Notes: generated by a model not told the origin, from the letters alone. 64,000 bases of DNA from UBA11222 sp049323435 (GCA_049323435.1 JBMOMX010000020.1:1-64000); one strand, 5' to 3'; counted from the first letter of the stretch, positions 45,467-54,267 are shown. Program-made: numbers and translations.

Positions 45467-45485
45467 TATACCTATATAGGGTATA
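45467..45485. promoter_or_regulatory. Candidate CsoR operator
   Basis: TATACC-tatatag-GGTATA, a palindrome just before the csoR gene. It closely follows the ATACC...GGGTAT pattern of CsoR/RcnR-family operators and would give copper-released autorepression. Confidence 0.65.
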
Positions 45486-45499
45486 GTTCAAGTGTGGAT

Positions 45500-45769
45500 A
45501 TGAAAACTAAAAAAAGCTGCCTGAACCGCCTCGCCCGGATCGAGGGGCAGGTGCGCGGCGTACGCAACATGGTTGAGGAAGACCGCTATTGCATCGACAT
45601 ATTGACGCAAGTCAGTGCGGCGCGCGCCGCCCTTGACAGGGTCGAGCAGGAAGTGCTGCGCGAACATTTGCAGAGTTGCGTCACCCACGCTTTTCACAAC
45701 GGATCGCTCAGGGAGCGTGAGCAGAAGATTGATGAATTGATCAAGGTTCTGGATAGTCAACGCCGCTGA
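45500..45769 (+). CDS. csoR: CsoR-type copper-sensing repressor
   Basis: An 89-residue four-helix protein (a GTG two codons earlier is an alternative start). It has RLARIEGQVRGVRNMVEEDRYCIDILTQ with the first metal Cys, then HLQSCVTHAF giving the His and second Cys of the C-H-C copper site, and a final basic helix. CsoR-family repressors leave DNA when Cu(I) binds. It is divergent from the copper ATPase run and followed 39 bases on by a Met-rich periplasmic protein gene. Confidence 0.9.
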   Translation: MKTKKSCLNRLARIEGQVRGVRNMVEEDRYCIDILTQVSAARAALDRVEQEVLREHLQSCVTHAFHNGSLREREQKIDELIKVLDSQRR

Positions 45770-45808
45770 GCGAACGCTCTTATGGCCATCAAACAGGGAG
45801 AAAGCATC

Positions 45809-46444
45809 ATGACCCGTTTATTTCAGAAAAGCCTCGCCCCCTTGACCGCACTTGGCTTGTTGCTGGCAAGTCCGGCAATCGCGCAGACGCCAGCGCCGGA
45901 CCCGCATCACCCGGCGGGTGCGCCCGCCGCCGCCGCTTCCCCCGCGCCAGGCATGATGACGCCGATGATGTGTGAGAAAATGATGCCGATGATGGGCCAA
46001 ATGATGGGCGGCGGCATGATGGCCATGCAGGCCGGTCCGCAAGGCATGATGGGCGCCGACATGCGCCACCCCATGATGGGGATGATGATTACGCATTCCG
46101 AAGGGGTTTTTGCGTTTCTGAAAACTGAGATCGGCATTACCGATGCGCAGAACACTGTCTGGAACGCATACACCGCGCAACTGAAGCCACTGATCAAGCA
46201 GCATCAGGACAAGATGCAGATGACGCCCGATGCCGGCGCAAAACCGCGCAACTGGATTGAGCGGCTAACCGATAGCGAAACCATACTGAGCGAGCATCTG
46301 GAGACAATGAAAAAAATCCGGCCTGCCGCCACCGCGCTGTATGCGGCGCTGACCCCGGAGCAGAAAACAAAAGCCGATGCGCTGATGCCGTTAATGCCTG
46401 GCGCAGTGGGCATGAAAATGGGCGGCAAGCCCGGGGGCAAGTAG
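45809..46444 (+). CDS. Spy/LTXXQ-type Met-rich periplasmic protein
   Basis: About 211 residues from the ATG at 45809 (AGGGAGA upstream; an ATG at 45782 is also in frame). A signal peptide (ALTALGLLLASPAIAQ) is followed by a Pro/Ala linker, a very Met-rich segment (MMTPMMCEKMMPMMGQMMGGG), then a helical part with ALTPEQKTKADALMPLM, the LTPEQ motif of Spy/CpxP relatives. Such proteins act as periplasmic chaperones or bind copper. Its place after csoR suggests copper induction. Confidence 0.8.
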   Translation: MTRLFQKSLAPLTALGLLLASPAIAQTPAPDPHHPAGAPAAAASPAPGMMTPMMCEKMMPMMGQMMGGGMMAMQAGPQGMMGADMRHPMMGMMITHSEGVFAFLKTEIGITDAQNTVWNAYTAQLKPLIKQHQDKMQMTPDAGAKPRNWIERLTDSETILSEHLETMKKIRPAATALYAALTPEQKTKADALMPLMPGAVGMKMGGKPGGK

Positions 46445-46487
46445 ACCACATGCCCTCGTGTGGCCGGGCCCCAATGGATCTACCTGG

Positions 46488-46784
46488 TCACAACCCGCGT
46501 GCGGTAAAATAATTATAGAGCGGGCAGAAGATCAGCGTGATGTACCAGCCGCAGACGATGCTCGCCAAAAGGCCGAGCAGAAAGCCTGGCAATGTCAAAA
46601 CCTTAAGCCAGGGCAGGAAGAGAGTAAGAACAACATGCTGTTCTGCCGTGCCGGGGAAAAGCACATAGAACAGGATGCAGAGCGCATACGAGATTGCGAG
46701 GAATGCGCTCAGGCTGATGCCAAATGCAACGACGGAGATCGAAGCCGGACCGGCGTGTGCCGGATGCGTTTCAATGTGCGCCAT
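46488..46784 (-). CDS. DUF5676 family membrane protein
   Basis: A 98-residue protein from the ATG at 46784 (MAHIETHPAHAG). Two membrane segments (ISVVAFGISLSAFLAISYALCILFYVLF split by a short break, and LPGFLLGLLASIVCGWYITL) and a short C-terminal tail. It overlaps the end of the YHS gene by 14 bases. DUF5676 proteins commonly accompany copper-resistance genes; the function is unknown. Confidence 0.82.
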   Translation of the reverse strand: MAHIETHPAHAGPASISVVAFGISLSAFLAISYALCILFYVLFPGTAEQHVVLTLFLPWLKVLTLPGFLLGLLASIVCGWYITLIFCPLYNYFTARGL

Positions 46785-47094
46785 GATGTGCCTCCATTGG
46801 TTTTTGGGTTGCGGGCGGGGTTTCGAGATAAGTCTCGGGGGCCGCTTCGAATTTTTCGCGGCAGGTTTGCGAGCAGAAATAGTAAACATGTCCGCTATGG
46901 GCGCTTGATTTCGCCGTGGCGGTTTCGACCGTCATGCCGCACACCGGGTCGGTAGCTTTCACGGGCGGAATCTGTCCCTGTGCGTTATCCCGGCGCCGGT
47001 GTCCGCCATGCCCCATGACATGGGCGCCGCAGCCAAAGCGCATCATCACAAAAATCAGGGCAGCCCATAGCGCGAAATATAACAGACTGCTCAT
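46771..47094 (-). CDS. YHS-domain membrane-anchored metal-binding protein
   Basis: A 107-residue protein from the ATG at 47094, which overlaps the cfa stop. One membrane segment (LLYFALWAALIFVMMRFG), a His-rich linker (HVMGHGGHRRR), then a YHS domain (DPVCGMTVETATAKS, YYFCSQTCREKFE) similar to the one in the copper ATPase. It probably binds copper or another soft metal at the membrane, perhaps passing it to a pump. Confidence 0.83.
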   Translation of the reverse strand: MSSLLYFALWAALIFVMMRFGCGAHVMGHGGHRRRDNAQGQIPPVKATDPVCGMTVETATAKSSAHSGHVYYFCSQTCREKFEAAPETYLETPPATQKPMEAHHGAH

Positions 47095-48452
47095 TGTGCA
47101 ATCCTCCTGTAATCTGACGTTGCGTGTTTTTCTGCCGTATACACAACTGGCGCGGCGTTCGCATCGCCAAGATAGCTGCGCGAGCGTGGAACGGCATCGC
47201 GATGCCGCGCGAACTGAATCTGAAACACCATCATCGGGCCGGTGCGGAAGGACATCTCGCAACTTGCCAGATAGAATTCCCACATCCGGCAGAAGCGCTC
47301 GTCATACAGCGCCTTGATGGCGTCCCGGTTGGCCTGAAAACGATCCCACCAATGGCTTAACGTCTCGGCATAATGCGGGCGCAATATCTCTATATCCGTG
47401 ACCCACAGACCGGCATGTTCGATGGCCCCAAGCACTTCCGACAAAGCCGGGCAATAGCCCCCCGGGAAAATATATTTTCTGAGCCAGGGGTTGGTGCTAT
47501 CCGGCGGCGCCATGCGCCCGATGGCATGCAACAGCCCGACACCCTCCGGCTTCAACAGATCACGGCATTTCTCAAAGAAACGCCTGTGGTGGTTGACGCC
47601 AACATGCTCGAACATGCCAACCGACACCAGCCGGTCATAGGTGCCGTCTTCATTACGATAATCGCGCAGCAGGAAACGTGCGTGACCGGACAATTCAGCA
47701 GTGGCGGCCCGCTCCTGCGCCACAGTTAACTGCTCCTGTGACAAGGTAATGCCAGTCACATCCGCGCCAGCGGAGCGGGCAAGGTGCAAGGCAAGGCCGC
47801 CCCAGCCGCAGCCAATATCCAGCACGCGCTGGCCGGGTTTGAGCAGAAGCTTTGATGCGATCAGCTGCTTTTTCTTGTGCTGCGCCTCTTCCAGGGTTTC
47901 ATCGCCATCGGCAAAGTAAGCGCAGGAATATTGCCGGTCCTCATCCAGGAACAGATCGTACAGCGTTGCCGATAAATCATAATGATGCGCGACATTAGAC
48001 CGCGAGCGGCCTTGCGGGTTGAATTGATGCAGCTTGCGTAACGCCTTGCTAACTCTGCCAAAAGCCAAAGCAAGAGGGTGGTTATTCAGCGCATCCTGGT
48101 TCGACGTGCAAATATATAAAAGCTCGCGCAGCCCGCCTTCCTCAATGCTGAGAGCGCCATCCATGTAGGCTTCACCCACGTAGAAATCCGGCCGCAGCAC
48201 TATCCTGTAAAGGGCTGTGGCCGTGCTTATTCTGACGGTTACATGTGGCGTTTCAGCCTGCCCAAAGTGATGCACATATCCCCAGGGGTCGATAAGGGTC
48301 AACCGCCCGGTCGTAACCAGCCTGCCGAAAAAAACTGTCAGAAGCTTGCGCGCTGCCGTCGAAGCCATAGACCCAGGTCTTCCGGAAATTCTGCGGACGT
48401 CATCTTGCATGGCGGAACTAGCGTCACTGATAAATGTTGCGTCATATGTCAT
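47091..48452 (-). CDS. cfa: Cyclopropane-fatty-acyl-phospholipid synthase
   Basis: A 453-residue SAM-dependent enzyme that adds a methylene bridge to unsaturated membrane lipids, a stress and stationary-phase change. Marks: NVAHHYDLSATLYDLFLDED, YSCAYF, LDIGCGWGGLALHLA (SAM loop), DYRNEDGTYDRLVSVGMFEHVG, FIFPGG-like KYIFPGGYCPAL and RMWEFYLASCEMSFR. An FNR-type site lies 115 bases before the start, so membrane modification probably belongs to the same response. Confidence 0.94.
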   Translation of the reverse strand: MTYDATFISDASSAMQDDVRRISGRPGSMASTAARKLLTVFFGRLVTTGRLTLIDPWGYVHHFGQAETPHVTVRISTATALYRIVLRPDFYVGEAYMDGALSIEEGGLRELLYICTSNQDALNNHPLALAFGRVSKALRKLHQFNPQGRSRSNVAHHYDLSATLYDLFLDEDRQYSCAYFADGDETLEEAQHKKKQLIASKLLLKPGQRVLDIGCGWGGLALHLARSAGADVTGITLSQEQLTVAQERAATAELSGHARFLLRDYRNEDGTYDRLVSVGMFEHVGVNHHRRFFEKCRDLLKPEGVGLLHAIGRMAPPDSTNPWLRKYIFPGGYCPALSEVLGAIEHAGLWVTDIEILRPHYAETLSHWWDRFQANRDAIKALYDERFCRMWEFYLASCEMSFRTGPMMVFQIQFARHRDAVPRSRSYLGDANAAPVVYTAEKHATSDYRRIAQ

Positions 48453-48566
48453 CGCCGTTTGCCCTTTCCTCTATATGTGGATCGTTATGGCCAACGGGGC
48501 AATCAAAGCGCGTTCATAAAATTACCCCATGGGCGTTAGGGTATCGGGACAGCCGCAATAGACACA

Positions 48567-48580
48567 TTGACTCAAATCAA
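48567..48580 (-). promoter_or_regulatory. FNR/Dnr-type site upstream of cfa
   Basis: TTGACTCAAATCAA, 115 bases before the cfa start, in the gap between the TPM gene and cfa. Confidence 0.6.
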
Positions 48581-48598
48581 TAGCGGAAAGATTTCCGG

Positions 48599-49219
48599 TT
48601 AAATTTCTGTGACCTTGTTGGCGATTTCATCCGGCTCTTCCGGGCGGGCCGGAAAATGCTGCTCAAGAATCCGGGCGCAGGCTTCGATTGCCACAATGAA
48701 TCCTTCGGCAATGCGTCCCTGGTGAACTTCACGGATGAATGCATCGATGATGTTCTGAAACGCCGTTTGCGGAATGCGCGCGGCGATTCCGTTGTCAATC
48801 AGGATTTCAACATGACGCTCGGCAAGGGAGACGAATAACAGCACGCCAACATCGCCATGGGTCCGCTCATTGACGAGGCTGGCGAATTGCAGTTTTGCCA
48901 GGCGGGCGGCATATTCGCGTTGAGTTGCAGGCGGCGCCAGGTGGGGCCGCAAAAACTGAAGATGCAGCAGCAGGCTTGCGGCGATAAAGGCGCCCGCCTG
49001 TATCGCAAAGCTCATGCCCACGCTTATCATCGGCGCCGCGATGGCGATGACGCCGCCGGCCAGCAACGCCAGCAGACCCGCCCACAGCAAAGGGAACAAC
49101 GCATATTCATCGCTGGCCCGCGCCACGACCACGGCGAATTCCGCGCTGGTGCGGGTTTCCGCTGCGGTGACCGCCGCCTCGATCCGGTTGCGTTCTTCGG
49201 CAGACAGTTTGCGCATCAT
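48599..49219 (-). CDS. TPM-domain protein with two membrane segments
   Basis: About 206 residues from the paired ATG at 49219 (two bases after the previous stop). A short N-terminal helix (LSAEERNRIEAAVTAAE), two membrane segments (ALFPLLWAGLLALLAGGVIAI and SFAIQAGAFIAASLLLHL), then a TPM-like segment (RTHGDVGVLLFVSLAERHVEILID). It belongs to the small TPM family encoded next to LemA and a larger TPM protein. The role is unknown. Confidence 0.8.
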   Translation of the reverse strand: MMRKLSAEERNRIEAAVTAAETRTSAEFAVVVARASDEYALFPLLWAGLLALLAGGVIAIAAPMISVGMSFAIQAGAFIAASLLLHLQFLRPHLAPPATQREYAARLAKLQFASLVNERTHGDVGVLLFVSLAERHVEILIDNGIAARIPQTAFQNIIDAFIREVHQGRIAEGFIVAIEACARILEQHFPARPEEPDEIANKVTEI

Positions 49220-49221
49220 GT

Positions 49222-49968
49222 TCACCACCGCCCCGAGGCGCCGCCGCCGCCAAACGAGCCGCCGCCTCCGGAAAAGCCGCCGCGTGAACGCGCGCCCCAT
49301 ACCCCACGCCCGTGCCGTCCACCAAAAAAAGCACTACGGCCAAAACGAAAGATGAAAAACAGGATGATGAGGATCAAGAGCGGTATGGGGGGAAGTTCTT
49401 GCGCACTTTCCGGTGCATCGCGTGTGACGCCGGGCATATCACCCTCCCACCCAAGCACTTTCAGGATCGCCGCAGTTCCATTGATGATCCCCTGCTCATA
49501 ATTGTCTTGCTTGAAAGCGGGCAAAATATTTTGCTCGATAATGGCGCGGCTGATGGCGTCAGTCAGTTCCCCCTCCAGGCCATACGCTACTTCAATGCGC
49601 ACCTCACGCTCGTTCGGTGCGACAAGCAGAATGGCCCCGGTATTTTTATCTTTTTCGCCAATGCCCCAGGCGCGGCCCAGGCGGTAGCCGAAATCCTCAA
49701 TCGGGAAGCCTTGCAAGTCTTTCACCGTCACCACGACAAGCTGGCGCTTCGAGGCGCGTTCAAATTCCACAAGCCAGCCCGTGATACGCTCACGCACCGG
49801 CGCCGGAAGCAGCGCGGCCTCGTCAACCACCCGGCCCGAAAGCTGGGGAAATTTGGGTTCAGCGGCAAGGGCGGGCTGCCCCGCCACGGCATGGATGGCG
49901 CACAGCAGCAACGCCACGCCGCGAATGGCCCATGCGGCCGTCCCCCATTCGCGGATAAAACGCGCCAT
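49222..49968 (-). CDS. TPM-domain (YgcG-like) protein with Gly-rich tail
   Basis: A 248-residue protein with a signal peptide (GVALLLCAIHAVAGQPALA), a TPM domain (about 40-165; LSGRVVDEAALLPAPVRERI, the NTGAILLVAPNEREVRIEVAYG core), a membrane segment (PPIPLLILIILFFIFRFG) and a Gly/Ser/Arg-rich end. It is a member of the LemA-TPM pairs seen in many bacteria, thought to act in cell-envelope maintenance. The start overlaps the lemA stop. Confidence 0.88.
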   Translation of the reverse strand: MARFIREWGTAAWAIRGVALLLCAIHAVAGQPALAAEPKFPQLSGRVVDEAALLPAPVRERITGWLVEFERASKRQLVVVTVKDLQGFPIEDFGYRLGRAWGIGEKDKNTGAILLVAPNEREVRIEVAYGLEGELTDAISRAIIEQNILPAFKQDNYEQGIINGTAAILKVLGWEGDMPGVTRDAPESAQELPPIPLLILIILFFIFRFGRSAFFGGRHGRGVWGARSRGGFSGGGGSFGGGGASGRW

Positions 49969-50570
49969 CAGAACTTTACCTTCGGAGCCTCTTTCGCCTG
50001 CTCGGCGATGTCGAATGTCTGTTTAACCTCCGCCTCGGGGTACAGCACGCCTGCGACCCACCGTCCGGGTATGGTGCGAAGCTCGGTGTTATATTTCTGC
50101 ACGGTCAGAATGTAATCGCGCCGCGCAACGCTAATGCGGTTTTCCGTGCCTTCGAGTTGCGATTGCAGCGAAAGGAAATTCTGGTTTGATTTCAGTTCGG
50201 GATATTTTTCCACCACAACCAGCAGGCGCGCCAAGGCGCCGCCAAGGGCCGCCTGGCTTTGCTGAAACTGCCTGAACGCCTCGGGATTATTCAGAATATC
50301 TGGCGGCAACTGCATCTGGGTCGCCTTGCTGCGCGCCTCCACCACCGCCGTCAGGGTCTCTTTCTCCTGCCGCGCAAAACCGGCAACAGTCTCGACCAGG
50401 TTCGGCACCAGATCGGCGCGGCGCTGATACTGGTTCAGCACTTCACTCCATGCCGCCCTGGTTTCCTCGTCATAGCGCGGCACGGCGTTGATATCGCAGG
50501 CCGCCAACCCCATGGAAAAGAACATGATTAAAAAAATCTGGCGGGCGCGGGGGAAAAATGTGCGGATCAC
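49968..50570 (-). CDS. lemA: LemA family lipoprotein
   Basis: A 200-residue protein starting at a GTG (50570) with AGGAGGG upstream. The signal peptide ends in the lipobox LAAC, so it is probably a lipoprotein. The body is the LemA coiled-coil fold: YQRRADLVPNLVETVAGFA, SQAALGGALARLLVVVEKYPELKSN and NFLSLQSQLEGTENRISVARRDY. It leads a three-gene run with the two TPM genes. An FNR-type site lies 62 bases upstream. Confidence 0.92.
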   Translation of the reverse strand: MIRTFFPRARQIFLIMFFSMGLAACDINAVPRYDEETRAAWSEVLNQYQRRADLVPNLVETVAGFARQEKETLTAVVEARSKATQMQLPPDILNNPEAFRQFQQSQAALGGALARLLVVVEKYPELKSNQNFLSLQSQLEGTENRISVARRDYILTVQKYNTELRTIPGRWVAGVLYPEAEVKQTFDIAEQAKEAPKVKF

Positions 50571-50631
50571 GGAAACCCTCCTGGCTGATATAAAGCACAG
50601 TTATTAATGACACCTTAGCCGATACAAGTCG

Positions 50632-50645
50632 TTGATCCAAATCAA
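50632..50645 (-). promoter_or_regulatory. FNR/Dnr-type site upstream of lemA
   Basis: TTGATCCAAATCAA, 62 bases before the lemA GTG, followed on the minus strand by an AT-rich stretch. It is also 150 bases before the plus-strand gene at 50795. Confidence 0.65.
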
Positions 50646-50794
50646 GCTGCCGGTGTTCTTCGACTGTCCCGCTACTGTAACTCATTTTTGGTATTACCGG
50701 GAAGTGTGCGCCAGCATGTACTTGCCATCAGCGCCTCCATCCATTAGATATTACACAAGGCATTATTTTGAAGCCTTAAGGAGGCTGTTGTACC

Positions 50795-51133
50795 GTGCGG
50801 TGGTCCGTAGGCATTATTATCGCCTTTGCCGTTTCGCTGGTGGTGAGCGCCCTGATGGGGCCGTCTCCGGCTTCAGCCCATATGAATCATATGAAAACAG
50901 ACGCTGCGCACGCGCATCCGGCTGTATCCCATCATCAAACGCCTGATCATTCGCAAGATGACGCCAAAGCCGATGGGGCCTGCTGCATGCTGGCTTGTGT
51001 GCCGGTCATTATGAATGAGCGTCCCCCGGCTCAAGTAAGGTTGCGCGTGACAGAATGCGTTGCGCCTTTATTGGACCGCATCACGGCCATGCATCGCGGC
51101 GAGCCGCCGTTTCATCCGCCACGCCGCGCCTGA
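50795..51133 (+). CDS. Small secreted His-rich protein at the head of the copper operon
   Basis: A 112-residue protein with a GTG start and AAGGAGG upstream. It has a signal peptide or anchor (VGIIIAFAVSLVVSALMGPSPASA), a His/Met-rich segment (HMNHMKTDAAHAHPAVSHHQ) and a Cys cluster (GACCMLACVP). It resembles the small DUF2946/CopL-like proteins found in front of copper operons, but I am not sure of the family. It is 95 bases before the cupredoxin gene. Confidence 0.65.
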   Translation: MRWSVGIIIAFAVSLVVSALMGPSPASAHMNHMKTDAAHAHPAVSHHQTPDHSQDDAKADGACCMLACVPVIMNERPPAQVRLRVTECVAPLLDRITAMHRGEPPFHPPRRA

Positions 51134-51228
51134 TCCGCGCACACCGCTAAACATTCCCAGATTTTCCGGCTCAACTGCCGCGCTAATGCGCGGGTCAGGC
51201 CGATCACCTATCAATGCAAGGACACACC

Positions 51229-51855
51229 ATGAATCCGACATATTTTCCCCTGGCCGTTATTATAGGCATTGCCGTTTCAAGCCCTGGCGCTACGGCGCTT
51301 GCCGCTGCCGGTCATGCTTACGCATTTGGTTCACCCGGCAAGGCTTCTGAAGCCGCCCGCACCATCACAGTCAATTTGGCCGATAATTATTATGAACCGG
51401 ATGCGATTTCGGTGAAGGCGGGCGAAACCGTTCGCTTTGTGCTGAAAAACAGCGGTGAATTTCTGCACGAGTTCAGCATCGACACCCTGGCCGCCCATGC
51501 GGAGCACCGCAAGGAAATGGCAGAGATGATGGAGATGGGCATGATCACCCCAACCGGGATCGAACCCAGCAAGATGAACATGGATCATTCCAAAATGGAT
51601 ATGAGCAAGATGGATCATTCCAAAATGGGCATAAACAAGACGGATCACTCCAAAATGGATATGAGCAAAACGGATATGCCTTCCAAGGCGGGCAAGCCGA
51701 TGCGCCATGACGATCCCAATTCAGTCCTGCTGGCGCCAGGTGAGAGCAAAGAGCTGGTATGGAAATTCACCAAGGCGATGCAGATTGAATTCGCCTGCAA
51801 CATGCCGGGGCATTACGAGTCCGGCATGTTGGGCCGCATCGGCTTTGGCAATTGA
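51229..51855 (+). CDS. Periplasmic cupredoxin with Met/His repeat insert
   Basis: About 208 residues from the ATG at 51229 (AAGGA upstream). A signal peptide is followed by a cupredoxin fold: TITVNLADNYYEPDAISVKAG, FLHEFSIDT with the first copper His, and ACNMPGHYESGMLG with the C-terminal Cys, His and Met ligands. Between the two halves is a Met/His-rich insert of repeated DHSKMDMSK units (about residues 120-150). It likely carries or buffers copper in the periplasm. It overlaps no gene but abuts the oxidase gene by 11 bases. Confidence 0.85.
   Translation: MNPTYFPLAVIIGIAVSSPGATALAAAGHAYAFGSPGKASEAARTITVNLADNYYEPDAISVKAGETVRFVLKNSGEFLHEFSIDTLAAHAEHRKEMAEMMEMGMITPTGIEPSKMNMDHSKMDMSKMDHSKMGINKTDHSKMDMSKTDMPSKAGKPMRHDDPNSVLLAPGESKELVWKFTKAMQIEFACNMPGHYESGMLGRIGFGN
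51578..51685 (+). repeat. Tandem degenerate repeat coding for the Met/His insert
   Basis: Repeated units of about 30 bases (gatcattccaaaatggatat and variants) encode DHSKMDMSK-like blocks. Variation between units is mostly substitution, with some turned to Thr or Ile, so it is an old repeat prone to copy-number change. Confidence 0.7.
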
Positions 51856-51866
51856 GAGGGATGATC

Positions 51867-53534
51867 ATGCGTAAATTTTGGTTTGGGCTTACAACACTTT
51901 TCGCACTGAGCACCGGTTCCGGCGCGTTCGCCGGAACCTATGACCTGACCGTGGATGAAATGCGCGCGGGCTTCAACGGGCGCGAACGCCAGACCATGGC
52001 GATCAACGGGCAAATTCCCGGCCCGGCCCTGCATTTTACCGAGGGCGAGGAGGTGACCATAAACGTCACCAACAAAATGAACACGGACACTTCCATCCAT
52101 TGGCACGGGATTTTAGTACCCTATACGCAGGACGGCGTGCCGGGCATCAGCTTTCCAGGTATCAAACCGGGCGAGACCTTTACCTATAATTTCAGGATCA
52201 AACAGGCGGGCACCTATTGGTATCACAGCCATTCCGGCCTGCAGGAACAGGAAGGCATGTATGGCCCAATCATCATTACGCCAGCTTCGCGCGAGCCGTA
52301 TATATATGACCGCGACTATGTGGTGATGCTGTCGGACTGGACCGATGAAAAACCCGAAGCCATCCTTGGCCATCTGAAAAAAAACAGCGATTACTATAAT
52401 TATGCGCAGCGAACCGTTGGAACTTTCTTCAGGGATGTTTCAGAAAAGGGATTGGGGGCAACCCTGAAAGACCGCGCTGACTGGGGACAGATGCGCATGA
52501 ACCCCACGGATATTTCCGATGTCAGCGGTTATACATTTCTGGTCAACGGCAAGAGTGCGGGGCAAAACTGGACCGGGCTGTTCAAACCGGGTGAACGGGT
52601 GCGGCTGCGCATTATCAACGGCGCCAGCATGAGCTATTTTGACGTGCGCATTCCGGGCCTGAAAATGACCGTGGTGCAGGCCGATGGCAATAATGTGCAA
52701 CCTGTTCCGGTGGATGAATTGCGCATCGCAGTAGCCGAAACCTATGACGTGATTGTTCAGCCTACAGAGGAAAAGCCCTTTACGATCTTCGCCGAATCCC
52801 TGGACCGCACCGGTTATGCGCGCGCAACGCTGGCGCCTAAAGAAGGCATGAGCGGAGAAATTCCGCCGCTGCGCCCGCGTCCGCAATTGACCATGGCGGA
52901 TATGGGAATGGATATGGGCGGCATGGACCATGGGGCAGAAGGCAAAGCGGCGGTTGCGGCGCCTGCCATGGATCATGGGTCCATGGCCGAAATGGATCAC
53001 AGCGCAATGCCTGGCATGGATATGGGGGATACGGATCAAACTGATATGAAAAGCGGCCTCGCGCCCAAAGCCGCAAAGGCGGGCGGCAAGGTTCTGGTCT
53101 ATGGCGATCTGAAAGCAATGAAGCCCTATGCGGATTATCGTGCGCCGGACCGCGAGATTGAAATGAAGCTGACCGGCAATATGCAGCGGTATTTCTGGTC
53201 GTTCGACGGCAAGAAGTTTTCCGAGGCCCCACCCATCCGCCTGAAATATGGCGAACGGGTGCGTTTCACCTTCGTTAATCAGACCATGATGAACCACCCG
53301 ATGCATCTGCATGGCATGTGGATGCAACTGGACACTGGCAAAAAACAATTCAATCCGCTGAAACATGTGGTCAATGTGCCGCCGGGACAAACATTAAGCG
53401 TGGATGTTCCCGCCGACGCCATGGGCGAGTGGGCGTTTCATTGCCATCTGGTGTATCACATGGCAACCGGCATGATGCGCAAGGTGATCGTCGAAGGCCC
53501 GGTGGCCGCAAATGTGGAGATGGATCATGAATAG
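51867..53534 (+). CDS. copA: Copper-resistance multicopper oxidase CopA
   Basis: About 555 residues from the ATG at 51867 (GAGAGGG upstream; ATG 51861 also possible). It has a signal peptide, then three cupredoxin domains with copper ligands HWHG (TSIHWHGILVP), YWYHSHSGLQEQEG, HPMHLHGMWM and the final HCHLVYHMATGM. A Met/His-rich loop (MGMDMGGMDHGAEG, MDHGSMAEMDHSAM) lies about residues 345-395, as in PcoA/CopA. It oxidises Cu(I) in the periplasm. Here copA is the oxidase name, not the ATPase. It overlaps copB by eight bases. Confidence 0.95.
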   Translation: MRKFWFGLTTLFALSTGSGAFAGTYDLTVDEMRAGFNGRERQTMAINGQIPGPALHFTEGEEVTINVTNKMNTDTSIHWHGILVPYTQDGVPGISFPGIKPGETFTYNFRIKQAGTYWYHSHSGLQEQEGMYGPIIITPASREPYIYDRDYVVMLSDWTDEKPEAILGHLKKNSDYYNYAQRTVGTFFRDVSEKGLGATLKDRADWGQMRMNPTDISDVSGYTFLVNGKSAGQNWTGLFKPGERVRLRIINGASMSYFDVRIPGLKMTVVQADGNNVQPVPVDELRIAVAETYDVIVQPTEEKPFTIFAESLDRTGYARATLAPKEGMSGEIPPLRPRPQLTMADMGMDMGGMDHGAEGKAAVAAPAMDHGSMAEMDHSAMPGMDMGDTDQTDMKSGLAPKAAKAGGKVLVYGDLKAMKPYADYRAPDREIEMKLTGNMQRYFWSFDGKKFSEAPPIRLKYGERVRFTFVNQTMMNHPMHLHGMWMQLDTGKKQFNPLKHVVNVPPGQTLSVDVPADAMGEWAFHCHLVYHMATGMMRKVIVEGPVAANVEMDHE

Positions 53535-54234
53535 GCGCATCTTTGGACTTGCATTATACCTCTGTCTACTGAGCACTGGCGCACAGGCGATGGGGGATCA
53601 TGAGCCGGGCTTCCTCTTCTTTCAGGCGGACCAGTTCGAATATCGAAACCAGGATGGCCGGGACAGTTTGAAATGGGATGCGCAAGGCTGGGTTGGCGGC
53701 GACTACAACAAACTATGGCTGAAAACCGAGGGAGCAAAGCGCACCGGCGGCAAAGTCGAAGACGCCGAGGCGCAGCTATTATACAGCCGTCTGCTGACGG
53801 ATTTTTTCGATGTGCAGGCGGGCGTGCGCTATGACCCGGAACCGCATCCAAGGCGTGGCTATGCGGTGTTGGGCATACAGGGCCTTGCCCCCTATTATTT
53901 TGAAACCGATGCGGCGCTGTTTTTGAGCAATGAAGGCGAATTGTCGGCCCGGTTTGAAGCGGAATATGAGCTGCTGCTGACCCAGCGGCTTATCCTGCAA
54001 CCTGCCCTGGAGGTTAATCTGTCAGCGGAAAAAGTAAAATCGCGCGGCATAGGTTCAGGCGTCAATGACATCGAACTGGGCCTGCGCCTGCGCTATGAAA
54101 TAAAACGCGAATTCGCGCCCTATATCGGCGTCAACTGGGAACGCAAACTGGGCCGGACAGCGGACATTGCCCGTGATGACGGCGAGGATATCGAAATCCC
54201 TTCGCTCATCGCGGGCATCCGATTGTGGTTTTAG
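53527..54234 (+). CDS. copB: Copper-resistance outer membrane protein CopB
   Basis: About 235 residues from the ATG at 53527, overlapping the copA stop. A signal peptide (LALYLCLLSTGAQA) is followed by beta strands of a CopB/PcoB-type outer-membrane barrel: LKWDAQGWVGGDYNKLWLK, GVRYDPEPHPRRGYAVLGIQGLAPY, FAPYIGVNWERKLG, and a terminal aromatic (RLWF). It lacks the Met-rich N-terminal domain of longer CopB proteins. It works with the oxidase in copper tolerance. Confidence 0.93.
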   Translation: MNRRIFGLALYLCLLSTGAQAMGDHEPGFLFFQADQFEYRNQDGRDSLKWDAQGWVGGDYNKLWLKTEGAKRTGGKVEDAEAQLLYSRLLTDFFDVQAGVRYDPEPHPRRGYAVLGIQGLAPYYFETDAALFLSNEGELSARFEAEYELLLTQRLILQPALEVNLSAEKVKSRGIGSGVNDIELGLRLRYEIKREFAPYIGVNWERKLGRTADIARDDGEDIEIPSLIAGIRLWF

Positions 54235-54267
54235 AAGCTGCTCTCGCCACTTGAAATCGGGAACAAC

